A stretch of DNA of 64,000 nucleotides from Argentina anserina. Lineage: Eukaryota > Streptophyta > Magnoliopsida > Rosales > Rosaceae. The notes beneath the pieces are model-generated. The model searched no databases and was not told the origin of the DNA. It saw only the letters and a list, made by a program, of their open reading frames with translations. The stretch covers positions 10,354,001-10,418,000 of the forward strand of contig NC_065877.1 in assembly GCF_933775445.1 (NCBI RefSeq), written 5' to 3'. Numbering within the stretch: the stretch's first letter is position 1; each line of letters starts with the position of its first letter. Of this stretch, positions 10,976 through 21,767 are shown one piece after another. The position numbers were made by a program, and so were the translations under genes.

Positions 10976-13501
10976 TTACAAATGTGGAGTTTCATCGTAT
11001 GTGTCACATGCAGCTAATACCTGAGATTCCTATACCATGATAAAACAAATTTGTTTAGCCCTCAATGAACCCTATTATAAAGTACAGAAACAAAACAAAA
11101 CAAGAAGCACCATACTTGAGTTAATATATCTGGTATTATAGGAGCAGTTACATCCTCTTCTACGATCTGCACTTGCGTTTCTAAATTAAGTCGAATAGGA
11201 GAAGTATTCTGAATCACATAAAAGAAAGGTTTAAATCAGAAACATGTTAATTTTCTTCTTTTCCTTTTATTTTGAAAAAAAGAAGAAAAAGAAGTTGAAA
11301 ACAAATACCTTCATCGATAATCGCTTTGTTGCAGTGGTTTTTTTCTTGAACTTTTCAGCTACGTTTTTTATTCTGTCACCACGCGGACGTCCAACAATAG
11401 CTTTTCTTTTAACTCCTCTTGGAATCATTAAATCCTCAGTCTCACTTTCGCTGGATGAATCTTCAACTTTTGGAGCTTCCTCAATACATTTTTTGTCTTT
11501 AAATAACTCTTTCTTCATTTTCTCCAGATTAGTAAGCAATTCAATGGATCGCTCATTAGCATATGCGGTTAGCTTTGCATCTTCAGCTCCAACAGATGCA
11601 ACCTCACGAAAACTACGACATAAATGACCATATCGCTTCCCTATTGACTCCTTATGGTTGTCGCTAGGCACATGATAATTAGTAATAGTTCTACCTTTTG
11701 CACTTCTTGTCCAACGCTTCAGTATGTACTCTGTTGGGATCTTTGACACATTTTTCTTGTCTAGAACTTTAAGCACATGACGACATAGAATTCCAACGAA
11801 GGTAAACATCATGCAAGTACAAGAAACTCTCTGTGTTGAAGCATTAAATAGTACCGCATGCTCTCTACATTTTCCCATATATGATACTTTATACTCACTG
11901 GTCTCTTCTTTCTTCCCTACTTTATAAACCTTGTAATTGAGGCTACGTGTGTACTCATTCTGAAAGAGTTGAAAAGCTTTAGGAGTATACATATCCCGTG
12001 CATGCTGCAAGATTTCCACTTCAACTATTAACATAGGAGAAGTTTGTAGCATCTTAAAATCAGCAATTAACTCCTTATATCGTCTATCAGCCAAAAGCCT
12101 CTCATAATGTATGAAGAAACGCAAAAGGTCATATTTTGACTTTAGATACTTTTTTAGCACATTGTTCATACTTTCACTACGTTGAGTAGTCATCATGTCT
12201 GCAGTGAAAGTGTGTCGCCCATACATCAATGCCCATTTTGCTCTCAATTCAAATAAAGATGCAAGCCATTTATTGTTCTTCAAATTATAAGTTTCAAGCA
12301 TATTATTCCATGCCAATAACCATTCATCTTCCTCTTCAAACTCATATACCAATTTACCAAAGTCAGAAGCAAATTCTTTTGAAGCTTGAAACACACTAGA
12401 CAGATTCTTAGCACCATTTTGATAAATATGCCATACACATAATCGATGACGAGTTTCAGGAAATACCTCTGATATTGCTTTAGCCATTGCTGCAGATTGG
12501 TCAGTCAATATGGTCTTAGGATGTTTTCCAGACATCGCTGCAAGAAAAGTTTCAAAGAGCCACTTGAATGAGCTTGTAGTTTCATCATATAGTAAAGCTG
12601 CACCAAATATAATAGTCTGCTTATGATGATTAACCCCAATAAATGGTGCAAATGGTCTCCCGTATTCATTTGTTCGGTAAGTAGTGTCAAAACAAACAAC
12701 ATCTCCAAAGAGGCCATAGTCACTTACTGATCTCGGATCGGCCCAAAAAATATTTGTTATCATGCCATCCTCGTCAAGCTGCATAGTATGAAAATATGAT
12801 GAATCTTCTGTCTGCATTTTCTGAAAATACTGCACTATTGCATTGGCATCTCCTTTTTCCATGTTCATCTTTCGTTTTCTATATATGTAATTCTTATAAT
12901 CCTTGTCTAGAAAACCAAGATTCTCCCTTCCTCCCACCTCTCTACTCATGAGTTCTATAGTCTCTTTTATTGATACTCCTGAATAATCTGCATCATCACC
13001 GTGTGCTTTTTGAGCTTTTGACATGGAACGATTAATTTTCATCATGTGCTTCATGGGTGTGCGAACTAAATCATGATTATGACTTGCATTAGAAGAAACA
13101 ATTTGGAAGTTTCCGTTTTTCTGAAGCTGACAAGTAATATGGGCTTTACAACCCACCCTCGTAACCGGTTGAGAGTATGACTTGCTTTCATTCGGCTTCA
13201 AGAAACCTTCCTTGGAACAACAATATGTAACTCTTCTTACAATCCCCTTCGTGTTTCTCATTTTAAGGTGTATTCTGACATCAAAACCAACTCTTTTACC
13301 ATATTCAACATACCATTGGTGGGCACTATCATAACTATCAAACTCCCTTCCAAGTTCTATTTCATCCCTCAGCTCTTTATCTTCAACACCCTTCGTAGAT
13401 GGTTCATCTCTTTGGAATTCTTGCGTAGGTGAATGCTTATAATTCACATTTTCTGAATTAAGTTTGTCACTACTTGCTTCAGTGCAACCTAAATCCTCCA
13501 T
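10976..13501 (-). CDS. FAR1-related MULE transposase (three exons, about 779 aa)
   Basis: The transposase should bind the element ends and catalyse cut-and-paste transfer in the nucleus. Exon 1 (13501-11309) holds 731 open codons, exon 2 (11208-11116) 31 and exon 3 (11029-10976) 17 plus TAA, with consistent GT-AG phases. From the N terminus: a FAR1-type WRKY-GCM1 zinc-binding domain (about residues 50-150, with YCCSKEG, GCKAHI and HNHDL); a MULE transposase core (about 250-400) with FDTTYRTNEYGRPFAPFIGV for the first Asp, ILTDQSAAM for the second, and RHRLCVWH; and a SWIM zinc finger, CTCMMF with LCRHVLKVL. A basic stretch follows (KKKTTATKR). I take the ATG at 13501 (MEDLGCTEA); an in-frame ATG at 13552 adds 17 residues. 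Host FAR1/FHY3 proteins share this architecture, but TIRs plus TSD show this copy is a transposon gene. Confidence 0.93.
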
Positions 13502-13815
13502 ATATAGCTGACAATATTGAGAATAATATATCTTAAGAAGGGAATAGAGCAAATAGAATATACATCATTATAACAATAATCATATAATAATCCTGTACGA
13601 AACTATAGAAGACAAAAATAGCATGCCATTTGAAACTAATACAGTACGTAAGAATCTTGTTCAATCAAGCAATTGACAATTTTTGCATCATACCTCTCTT
13701 TATCTAACATAAAAAAAGTATAAAAATGAATCTAACACAACAAACTTGAATACAATAAAAAACATAACTAAAATAGTAGTTCAATAAGCTGCGAGACTCA
13801 AGATCAGATCTTTTG

Positions 13816-14435
13816 CCATGTTTAACATTGAAATCATTGCTACAATCATCACACGAATCATACAACAGCAAGTCCATAATTAAACTGCATACCCACAACA
13901 AATAAAATCTAAAAGGTCTCCACTTTAACTGTTCATGTTAACTCTATGTATTATAATTGAAATCAATTGAGCAGCCAATACTAGTTTAGCAATAGCGAAT
14001 CCCAAGTTCAGAGACCCGAATTTTAATACCCATTGAAATTTTCTCATCTCTATTCTCTTTTGACGGGTCAGAATCCAAGTGCAAGGATTATAAATTTGAA
14101 GAGAGAGAGAGAAAGAGGGGGGAGAGAATTGAAGAGAAACGTATTACCTAATAGGATAGCTGAGTAGAGAAGGTGTGTCGTGCAGACGAAAGAGAAAGTG
14201 AGGAACGAGGAGGTTCCGATGAAGAAAGGAGGGGAGACTGCGGAGCAGCTGCGTTTGTACCAGATGCGCTTCTTTTCTTCACGTATCACATCTCTATTTT
14301 TTTTTCAAAAGAAAAAAACAATGATAAAAAGCTGAAATCTAGTCAGAAGAAGATGATACGTGGCAGCCTGGTATTGGTCCACCTAGGAGAGTTCGGACGG
14401 CTGCGTCCAACATAGATCGGACGCAAGTTTTTTCC
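13816..14435 (-). repeat. MULE right terminal inverted repeat
   Basis: Partner of 9276-9898. The transposase ATG lies about 315 bp inside this arm, so the arm probably carries the promoter and transcription start. An antisense-looking ORF here is simply the mirrored TIR. Confidence 0.92.
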
Positions 14436-14586
14436 ATCTATTTATAGGAAACATTGGAGAATATTGCACTGTTGTTAGCACTAATCCTAATAATTAAACC
14501 TAGCTGTTAACACCACCATGAGTAACATGCTCATGCTTTATCAGCTCTTCCAACACAGCTATTCCAGCTCACACTAACACTCCCCC

Positions 14587-17500
14587 TTAAGTAGGCGCAT
14601 ACATATCAACAATGCCCAACTTGCTAAGTGAGTCATAAAAGACATTCTTAGACACTCCTTTTGTGAGTATATCCGCAAGTTGCTTTTCTGTAGGAACAAA
14701 CGGAAAACAAATGATCTTAGCGTCTAGCTTTTCTTTTATAAATTGACGATCAACCTCTACATGTTTTGTACGATCATGCTGCACCGGATTCTGTGAAATA
14801 TCAATAGTTACCTTGTTGTCATAGTACAACTGTATAGCACACTTAGGCTCAACACCCAAATCTTGTAGCAAATTTCTAAGCCATAACAACTCGCACACTC
14901 CCTGAGCCATACCTCTGTATTCTGCTTCAGCACTAGATCGAGGTACCACATTTTTTTTCTTACTTCTCCATGTAACAAGATTACCTCCAACAAAGGTAAA
15001 GTACCCTGATGTGGACCTCCGATCCGTAATATTTCCAGCCCAGTCTGCATCTGTGAAGCCACAAATCTCAGGGATATTGTTGTGATTAGAAAGCATTACT
15101 CCTCTCCCTGGAGCTCGCTTCAGTACCTCAAAATCCTCACAACAGCATCTATGTGATCCATGCTTGGATTATGCATGAACTGACTCACTACACTTACTGC
15201 ATACGCAACATCTCGCCTGGTATGTGACAATAAATCAGGCGTCCAACTAGCCTTTGATAATGAGTTTTGTCAGTGGTCACTTGATCTGGGTACTCTGCTA
15301 ACCGATGGTTCTGCTCAATAGGAGTATTAATTAGAGTGCAATCTAAAATACCTGTCTCCGTTAGTAGATCAAGAATGTACTTCATCTGACACAGATAGAT
15401 ACCATCACTTCCCCGGGCTACCTCAATGCCCAGGAAATACTTGAGTGTACCTAGGTCCTTCATCTCAAACTCTATGGCTAGCTGTTTCTGTAATCTATCC
15501 ACCTCAATAGTATCATTACTAGTAACTACCATATCGTCAAGATATATAATTAAGGTTGTTACCTTCCCTTGTTGGTGTCTGAGAAATAATGTGTGGTCTG
15601 AATTACTATGCATGTAGCCAATTTTCCTCATAAATTGTGAAAATCTTCCAAACCAAGCACGAGGAGACTGTTTAAGACCATATAAAGGCTTTCTCAATCT
15701 GCATACAAAGTTATCTGGAGAAGCTGCCACATATCCAGGAGGAAGATCCATATACACTTCCTCTGTAAGTTCTCAATGAAGGAATGCATTCTTAACATCA
15801 AACTGTCTAAGTGGCCAGTTTAAGGTAGCAGCAAAAGAGAGCAATACCCGAATAGTGTTCATCTTTGCAACATGTGTAAATGTCTCATCATAGTCTATGC
15901 CATATGTCTGGGTGAACCTTTTTGCTACTAGGCGTGCTTTATACCGGCTCACTTACCCATCTGGATTATGCTTCACTGTAAACACCCAACGACATCCCAC
16001 TGCCTTCTTGCCATGTGGTGGAGATAGAAGTTCCCAAGTATTGTTCTTCTGTAATGCTTTCATCTCTTCCTCCATCGCTTTCTTCCATTTTGGATCTCCC
16101 AATGCATCTTGTACTTTGTTAGGTATTGATACAGTAGAAATTTGATTCACAAATGATTCATATGACTTAGCCAATCTTTTGGTAAACATAAAATTTGCCA
16201 CATGATACTTAGCTTTAGCCTGAAGGGCAGGTTCATATTTTTTTGTTGGCTGACCCCGAGTAGACCTATTTGGCAAGACATATTGTCTACTATTAGCTTC
16301 ATTAGTATTAGCCCCAATAGAATGACTAACCTCAAATGAGTGATATTCTGTACCAGGGAAACGTTGGTCAGGGGTATAAACAACAGTAAGGGAGGCATCA
16401 TGGGCAGTTGTGTTGTCAGCTTCTGGTACCTGAATCTCTGGAGTGACTATTCCAGAATCATCTGGTGGTGCATGTGTAGCTGATACATCATTAATCTCAA
16501 TCGAACCTGTCACCATATCTCCTGGCTGACTTGTCTCCCCCTCTCCATGATACAGCTCTTCAAAATATGAATTCTCCCCCTGAAGAGCAGTATTATAAGA
16601 CGTGAAATAGCTCATGTCCTCAAGGAAAATAACATCCATAGTGACATAATACTTTCTGGTAGGTGGATGATAGCACCTGTACCCTTTCTGATGTCCAATG
16701 TATCCAACAAACACACATTTAACTGCTCGGCAATCTAACTTAGACCTCTGTTGTTTTGGAAGATGGACAAAAACAACACAACTGAAAACACAAGCGGGAA
16801 GATTATGAAAAGAGGGTAAGGAAACATGGGATGCAAGCACCTCATATGGAACTTTGCCTTCAAGGAAATGGGATGGAAGACGATTAATGAGGTGAGCAGA
16901 AGTTAGGACAGCATCACCTCAAAGGTATTTAGGCATATGGGCACTAAAGAGAATACACCGGCCATATCAAGTAAATGACGATTTTTTCTTTCGGAAACTC
17001 CATTCTACTGAGGTGTGTAAGGACACGTTGTTTGATGAACAATTCCATGTGCGGTAAAGAATTCCTGAAAGACATGATTCACATATTCCCTCCCATTATC
17101 AGAACGAAGAATTTTAATTGTGGTATTATATTGTGTTTGGACAGTGGTATAGAAGGCTTGAAAAGCCGGAAAACCCTCATTTTTGATTTTCAGAAGAACA
17201 ATCCACGAAAGACGTGTGCAATCATCAATAAATGACACATAATACTGCATTTCTGACACAGTAGATTCTTTGGAGGGTCCCCAAACATCAGAATGAATTA
17301 ATTCAAAAGGAAGAGTAGGTTTATTAGAAGTACTAGGAGAATAAGTAGATCGATGACTCTTGCCCAAAACACATGTTTCACAAAGAAAAACTGACTCATC
17401 CACACCAAGAAACAAAGTAGGCATGGATTTTTTCATAACACTAAAAGATGGATGCCCAAAGTGACGATGCAATAACCAAACTTCACTTAGCTTATCAGAA

Positions 17501-18919
17501 GTGGAGAGTAAAGCGATCTGGGACGGTGCCCCTGGTTTCTTCCCCGCATATGTCTGATCCAGATGAAACAACCTTAGATACTCCCGACCAATTATCTCCC
17601 CGGTGAGAAGATCCTGAAATATCACATACATGGGAAAAAATGTCACAGAGCACTGAGCTTCAGTGTTCATTTGTGGGACAGATATCAAATGATGAGATAA
17701 AGCAGGTACATAAAGCACATTGTGAAGCTCTATGGTGAGAGTAATACGAACTGACCCTTTCCCTAATACGGGGAAGGCATCACCATTAACATTAGTAATA
17801 TATGGTACTGGTGGAGGAGATAATAGAGTAAAATAAGATTTGTCATAAGTCATATGATCAGATGCACCAGAATCAATAATCCATGTATCAAAACCAACAA
17901 AGTGAGAAATATGTAAAGCCATACCAATCTTACCACGACCAGCTATTGATGTTGTGGGTGTTGCTCCTCCTGCTGTATGATGATCATGTCCAACCACACC
18001 ATATATATCTGGTTCCTGGACCAGCTGCTTTCGCCTTAGAACGATAATTAGGCCTCTGGGGTCTAAGGTGTGGATACAACTTTTAACAGGTTGCACGAGC
18101 ATGGTTTGTATCATGGCAATAAGAGCAAGGAGGGCGGGGCTGATTCCCGAAGCCTGGTGGTGGTCCTCGCTTATGAAGTGGAGCTGAAGTTGCTTGATGA
18201 ACAGTAAGGCTAGAAACTTCAATTTGTGTCTTATGAAGACTCTCCTGCTGGGACTCATCCTTACGGATAAATGTGAAAGTTGTGATTAGGCTAGGGGGTT
18301 CGGTCTTTCTGAGCAGCTCTCATTTCGCACTGTTATGCTTTGCATCAAGACCTTTCAGGAAATGGTGAACTGGCTCAAGCTCCTTCTCTTTTTGGTACCA
18401 AACAATATTCTCTTGATTCTTGATCATGCAAGGATGTTTCACATCAATCTTAGCCCAAATATTATTCAGCTTGGTGTAATATTGCGCCACTGGTTGCCCA
18501 TCCTGGTGCATTGCAAAAGCTGTGCACATTAATTCATGAACTTGTATAAAATCAGAGTCATTAGTAAATAGGACTTCCAATGTCTTCCATATTGCATGCG
18601 CGGTATCACATTCTGCCACTAGATCAAGTATCTCTTCAGTCATGGCTTTGAACAAGACAGACATTATAAGGCCATCATCATCGTCCCATTTAGTGTAGGC
18701 AACAACAGCATCTTCATTGGGAGCCTTAGTTACTCTGGTTACATGCCTTATCTTGTGCATTCCTTAGAGATGGGCTGTCATAATTCTATTCCATGTACGG
18801 AAATTGACTCCATTGAGTTTGGCTCCCCCAAAAGAACCACTTTCAGAATTCTTGACAAATACTTCAAATTTCTGAACATCATTGACCCGAGAACTCTCTT
18901 TTTCGTCTCCATAACCCAT
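14587..18919 (-). pseudogene. Copia polyprotein, interrupted
   Basis: The gag starts at ATG 18919 (MGYGDEKESS) and is cut by a TAA before MHKIRHV at 18760, continuing to 18320. Then come a frame change, the protease motif IIDSGASDH, a GAG-pre-integrase segment WLLHRHFGHPS, and an integrase core (HSDVWGPS, FIDDCTR, LRSDNGREY) that ends in TAG at 17002-17004 after TCPYTPQ. Integrase C terminus and RT start run from 16840 to TAA 15953-15955 (KKAVGCRWVFTVK). RT continues after TGA 15773-15775 with VYMDLPPGYV, KPLYGLKQSPRAW and IYLDDM (catalytic pair). RNase H follows after shifts near 15225 and 15130 (FTDADWAGN, SSAEAEYR, LADILTKG) and ends at 14587. All copia domains are present in order, but the reading frame is broken at least five times. 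It cannot encode a working polyprotein. Confidence 0.93.
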
Positions 18920-19564
18920 TGTAAATCAAATCAAATCACAAATCAGCAATAATGCAGCGGAAACAAAAAACTGATAGGAACCTGCCTCGGGTACACAAGC
19001 ACTGTCGGTGAAAAAGCACTGACAAGGCAGCAGAAAAAGGGCCGGGCCGAGTCTCGGCTCGAATCTCGGGTCGGGTCTCGAGGTTGATAAAATCCCTTCT
19101 CTCCTTTTTTTTTCCTGATTTTCGGGTTTACACAATCGGAGGTCAGATCACCGGGTCTTGCTACTGCGTTGGTGAGGAGGCGAAGACGAGGCTGAGGTCG
19201 GATCACCGGGTCTCGGGTCGTCGATGCTGCTGTATCGGCGAGGAGTCGATGACGGGGAGCTTAAGAGATCGACCGAGCGGGAGCAGCACGTCGTCGTTGA
19301 GTTAGCAGGGCGCCGGTCGGAGCAGGGCGTCGCCGATCTGATTGACTGGACGCAGCGTCAGGTGCACGGGTACGCCGATCCGGGTGATTGGAAGCGGCAT
19401 CGGAGCTGGCGACTGAAAGAGGCAGTGGCGACGGGGAGCAGACGACGTCGGAGAGTAGAGGCAACGGCGAAGGGTAGTGTTGCTGCTTATCCAGACGTCT
19501 GGCAAAAACACCTACGCCAAACGGAAAAAACGGTGGAGCAAATTTGCAACCAACCAAGTAAGTA
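18920..19564 (-). other. Copia 5' leader, GC-rich part at about 19020-19450
   Basis: Untranslated leader between the PBS and the gag ATG. The part at about 19020-19450 is markedly GC-rich compared with its surroundings. It carries an imperfect tandem repeat sharing ggatcaccgggtct-type words (about 19140 and 19200). No domain is recognised in any frame. Confidence 0.6.
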
Positions 19565-19577
19565 GGCTCTAATACCA
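19565..19577 (-). promoter_or_regulatory. Copia primer-binding site
   Basis: The minus strand reads TGGTATTAGAGCC, one base from the usual initiator-Met tRNA complement TGGTATCAGAGCC. It abuts the 5' LTR directly and primes minus-strand cDNA. Confidence 0.9.
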
Positions 19578-19776
19578 ACTTGAATATTGAGATTTGTATT
19601 GATCTATTGAGTGAATTGATACAAAGCTAAGCTATCTATTTATAGAAAAGATTGGAGAATATTGAACTGCTGTTAGCACTAATCCTAATTATTAAACCTA
19701 GCTGTTAACACCCCATGAGTAACATGCTCATGCTTTACCAGCTCTTCCAACACAGTTATTCCAGCTCACGCTAACA
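19578..19776 (-). repeat. Copia 5' LTR
   Basis: 199 bp, aligning with the split 3' LTR. On the sense strand it begins TGTTAG. The TSD places its other end at ...TTCAAGT rather than at the canonical CA three bases earlier. Confidence 0.88.
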
Positions 19777-19781
19777 ATTTG

Positions 19782-20414
19782 TAAAGTCAGTTAGAACATA
19801 CTTGAGGTTCTTGTTTGAATCTAAGAGTTATATTGATATCTAAGTTCACGTTGGAATCTAGATTTATATTGAAATCTGGGTTCATATTGGAATCTCCTGG
19901 GTTCACGTTGATGAAATTGAAAGCCTGCACCTTAGCATGATTAACATGGGTAAAATTGAATTATTCATCAGCTTGTACTGCCATGAGTTTCAATGCTGAT
20001 GGGCTCCACCTTAGATATTAGGCATAATTACTCTATAGGTCATGGATTCATATGAGTGAATTCTTGAGTGTGTACTTGATAATTTTTGTTACAGGGAGAG
20101 AGATGTTCTCTGTTTTCATATTTTTCTGTGTTTTATTTTTGTCAAACTCTCATTTTCATTGATTGAGCTGTTATATTGCCCAAATGGAGTTATATTGCTG
20201 TTAAGAGCTGGCAGTCCACGCGAAAAAAATTAAATGGGGAACAGAGAAAGGAATAGAAAAACGGGGATAGATGATCAGCTGCCACCTGCTAGGTATTCCA
20301 TTTCAGTTATTAAGCTATAATTAATCAAGATTTCCAATAAACTAGTTCAGGTCGATAATATAAATAGAAGTTCCTGCTCACACTTACCAGAAGAGTCAAG
20401 AATGTAGCACAGCG
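19782..20414. other. Intergenic DNA upstream of the small-protein gene
   Basis: About 630 bp without coding signal. It contains an 18-bp minisatellite at 19815-19907 and otherwise AT-rich sequence that grades into the promoter of the downstream gene. Confidence 0.5.
19815..19907. repeat. 18-bp minisatellite, five units
   Basis: Units beginning TTG.ATCT (for example TTGAATCTAAGAGTTATA and TTGGAATCTAGATTTATA) repeat four times at 18 bp, followed by one 21-bp unit. Alternate units end in ATA or ACG, which suggests a 36-bp higher-order period. Confidence 0.75.
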
Positions 20415-20520
20415 TACGTGGGAATCTTGTAGAGCACCACGTGGCAGAAACACAAAGCTACACCTTTCCAGCACCTTCTAGTATTTTCTATCCAAACCCT
20501 GCTAGCTCTTCCATATATTA
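20415..20520 (+). promoter_or_regulatory. ABRE-like G-box pair and TATA box
   Basis: TACGTGGG (20415-20422) and the G-box/ABRE CACGTGGC (20438-20445) lie 23 bp apart. A TATA-like tatatta is at 20514-20520, about 70 bp before the ATG at 20591. Paired ACGTGG elements close to a TATA box are typical of abscisic-acid and late-seed genes. The motifs are seen; hormone response is inferred. Confidence 0.6.
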
Positions 20521-20590
20521 GACCAACAAGGAGCCAACTATCGTCTCGCTCAAGCAAACCAACAAAACTCAAGAGAGCCAAGTGATCACG

Positions 20591-21055
20591 ATGAAACCCA
20601 TCGACGACAAGAAAGATACGGTGGCGATTCGGGTGGTGAGCCACGACGAGGAGGGTCGGAAGAGAGTGGAGAAGAAGGAGCTCAGTACCCACAACATCGA
20701 CACCATCAAGTACGTGGAGAAGAAGCTCATAGACAAGGGCGTGCAGCGCATGGACCGCCACCCCATCGGCGGAATCGGGATTGGAAGGCCACCGTCGAAG
20801 TCTGGCCACGGCGGGAAGTATACATGGGAGGGCCCCGGAGATGTGGCGGAGTACGAAATGGACCCAGTTCCGGCGGCCATAGATGAGGGGGACCCCAACT
20901 ATGTTGATGAAGAGGTGGGGAAGAGGATTGTGAAGGGAAAGGAGGCTGACGTGGCGGTAATGGTGGTCGGGGAGGTGGAGGTGGCGAAGGTGGCGGAGAA
21001 TAAGGAGGGGGTGGCAAGAATTGAGGTTGATCCACAGCTCAACGCTGAGAGTTGA
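20591..21055 (+). CDS. Small hydrophilic plant protein, 154 aa, LEA-like in character
   Basis: A single-exon ORF starting MKPIDDKKD and ending in TGA. The protein is rich in Lys, Asp, Glu, Val and Gly and has no signal peptide or membrane segment. It contains a compact motif block, HPIGGIGIGRPPSKSGHGGK followed by YTWEGPGD, and then DEGDPNYVDEE. I recall this block from small uncharacterised proteins conserved in plants but cannot name a tested function. Composition and the paired ABRE-like promoter motifs suggest a desiccation or ABA-linked protein; this is inference. GC content is well above that of the flanking DNA. An in-frame GTG nine bases upstream is not a plausible plant start. Long ORFs on the opposite strand (20396-21035) are shadows of its GC-rich codons. 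Confidence 0.78.
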   Translation: MKPIDDKKDTVAIRVVSHDEEGRKRVEKKELSTHNIDTIKYVEKKLIDKGVQRMDRHPIGGIGIGRPPSKSGHGGKYTWEGPGDVAEYEMDPVPAAIDEGDPNYVDEEVGKRIVKGKEADVAVMVVGEVEVAKVAENKEGVARIEVDPQLNAES

Positions 21056-21767
21056 TTAATGTTTGGTTTTAATTTAGGCTTTGGGAGTTTGGGTAGTGAA
21101 ATGTCAAATGTAGAGAGGCTTAAAGATCTCTTTGTAATAAAGGTGTTAAGTTTGGATTGTGCGAACGTTTTTTATGAGAATAATTTATGGTACTCGTGGC
21201 TCTGGTTTTCGATTAGCGATCTAGCTCGACTTAATGGGGATGATATTGGAGTTATACGGTACTTGTTGTATATTTTATGGGAATTATGGCATATATTGAG
21301 CAATTGAAGTTCGGTTGTGCTATTTGATGCAACTCGTATAGTTTTAAAATATGAAAAAGCATTCAGACAATTGATGGAGTCAAGTCAATAGTTGTAAAAT
21401 GAACGTCTAAAACTCTATATATTGTTGTATACAATAGAATGAATCTCATTCATGATTTGTAACATAAAGAGCAGAACATCGTGGGACTCAAAACCCACAC
21501 ATGCATGTATCATGCATGCTTGGTTACTTCATCTTCCTTTATATTGTTAGTTTCTTTCCAGAACAGGGAATGAATTTGATCAACAGACTTAGGAGTCAAG
21601 ACTCCAAACGGGTGTAAGTAATAACATAAGTGGAATTGGATATGGTGTCTAGTTCAAAAATCAATTGTATAATTGTATAAGTAAAAGTCAATTGTATAAT
21701 TGTGAGTTCTCCTTCTGCCTTTTAGAACGCGCCAAAGAAAAAAGAAAACAGAATACCAAGTTCATAC
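21056..21767. other. 3' flank of the small-protein gene
   Basis: Presumed 3' UTR followed by AT-rich intergenic DNA up to the next LTR. An open stretch at 21059-21307 has no recognisable feature. Confidence 0.45.

Larger units (their letters stand above)
9276..14435 (-). mobile_element. Mutator-like element (FAR1-type), apparently complete, 5160 bp
   Basis: The ends are perfect inverted copies of GGAAAAAACTTGCGTCCG and are flanked by a perfect 9-bp target-site duplication, atctattta (9267-9275 and 14436-14444). That is the Mutator hallmark. The inverted repeats extend about 620 bp (9276-9898 and 13816-14435) with few mismatches. They include a CT-rich stretch and, at their inner end, the same short frame beginning MLWVCSLIMDLLLYDS on both sides. 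A single transposase gene is read leftward from just inside the right TIR. It sits in the 3' LTR of a copia element, so it arrived later. Termini, TSD and an open transposase all look functional; activity is an inference. Confidence 0.95.
9211..14579 (-). repeat. Copia 3' LTR, split by the MULE
   Basis: The LTR consists of 9211-9275 plus 14445-14579 (200 bp net). It is separated by the 5160-bp MULE and one copy of the 9-bp duplication, and aligns along its whole length with the right LTR at 19578-19776. Confidence 0.92.
9211..19776 (-). mobile_element. Ty1/copia retrotransposon, decayed, carrying a nested MULE
   Basis: Two LTRs of about 200 bp bracket a copia-order polyprotein (gag, protease, integrase, reverse transcriptase, RNase H) read on the minus strand. 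A perfect 5-bp TSD, atttg, sits at 9206-9210 and 19777-19781. The primer-binding site (minus-strand TGGTATTAGAGCC, 19565-19577) abuts the right LTR and a purine tract (minus-strand AAGGGGGAG) abuts the left LTR, which fixes the orientation. Without the MULE the element is about 5.4 kb. The two LTRs differ at roughly a dozen sites in 200 by eye, so the insertion is not recent, and the coding region is broken by several stops and shifts. Confidence 0.93.

Noticed and set aside
20396..21035. Minus-strand ORFs of 102-137 codons over the small-protein gene
   Set aside because: Pro/His-rich or generic frames caused by the GC-rich sense codons; the plus frame has a TATA box, ABREs and a conserved motif block.
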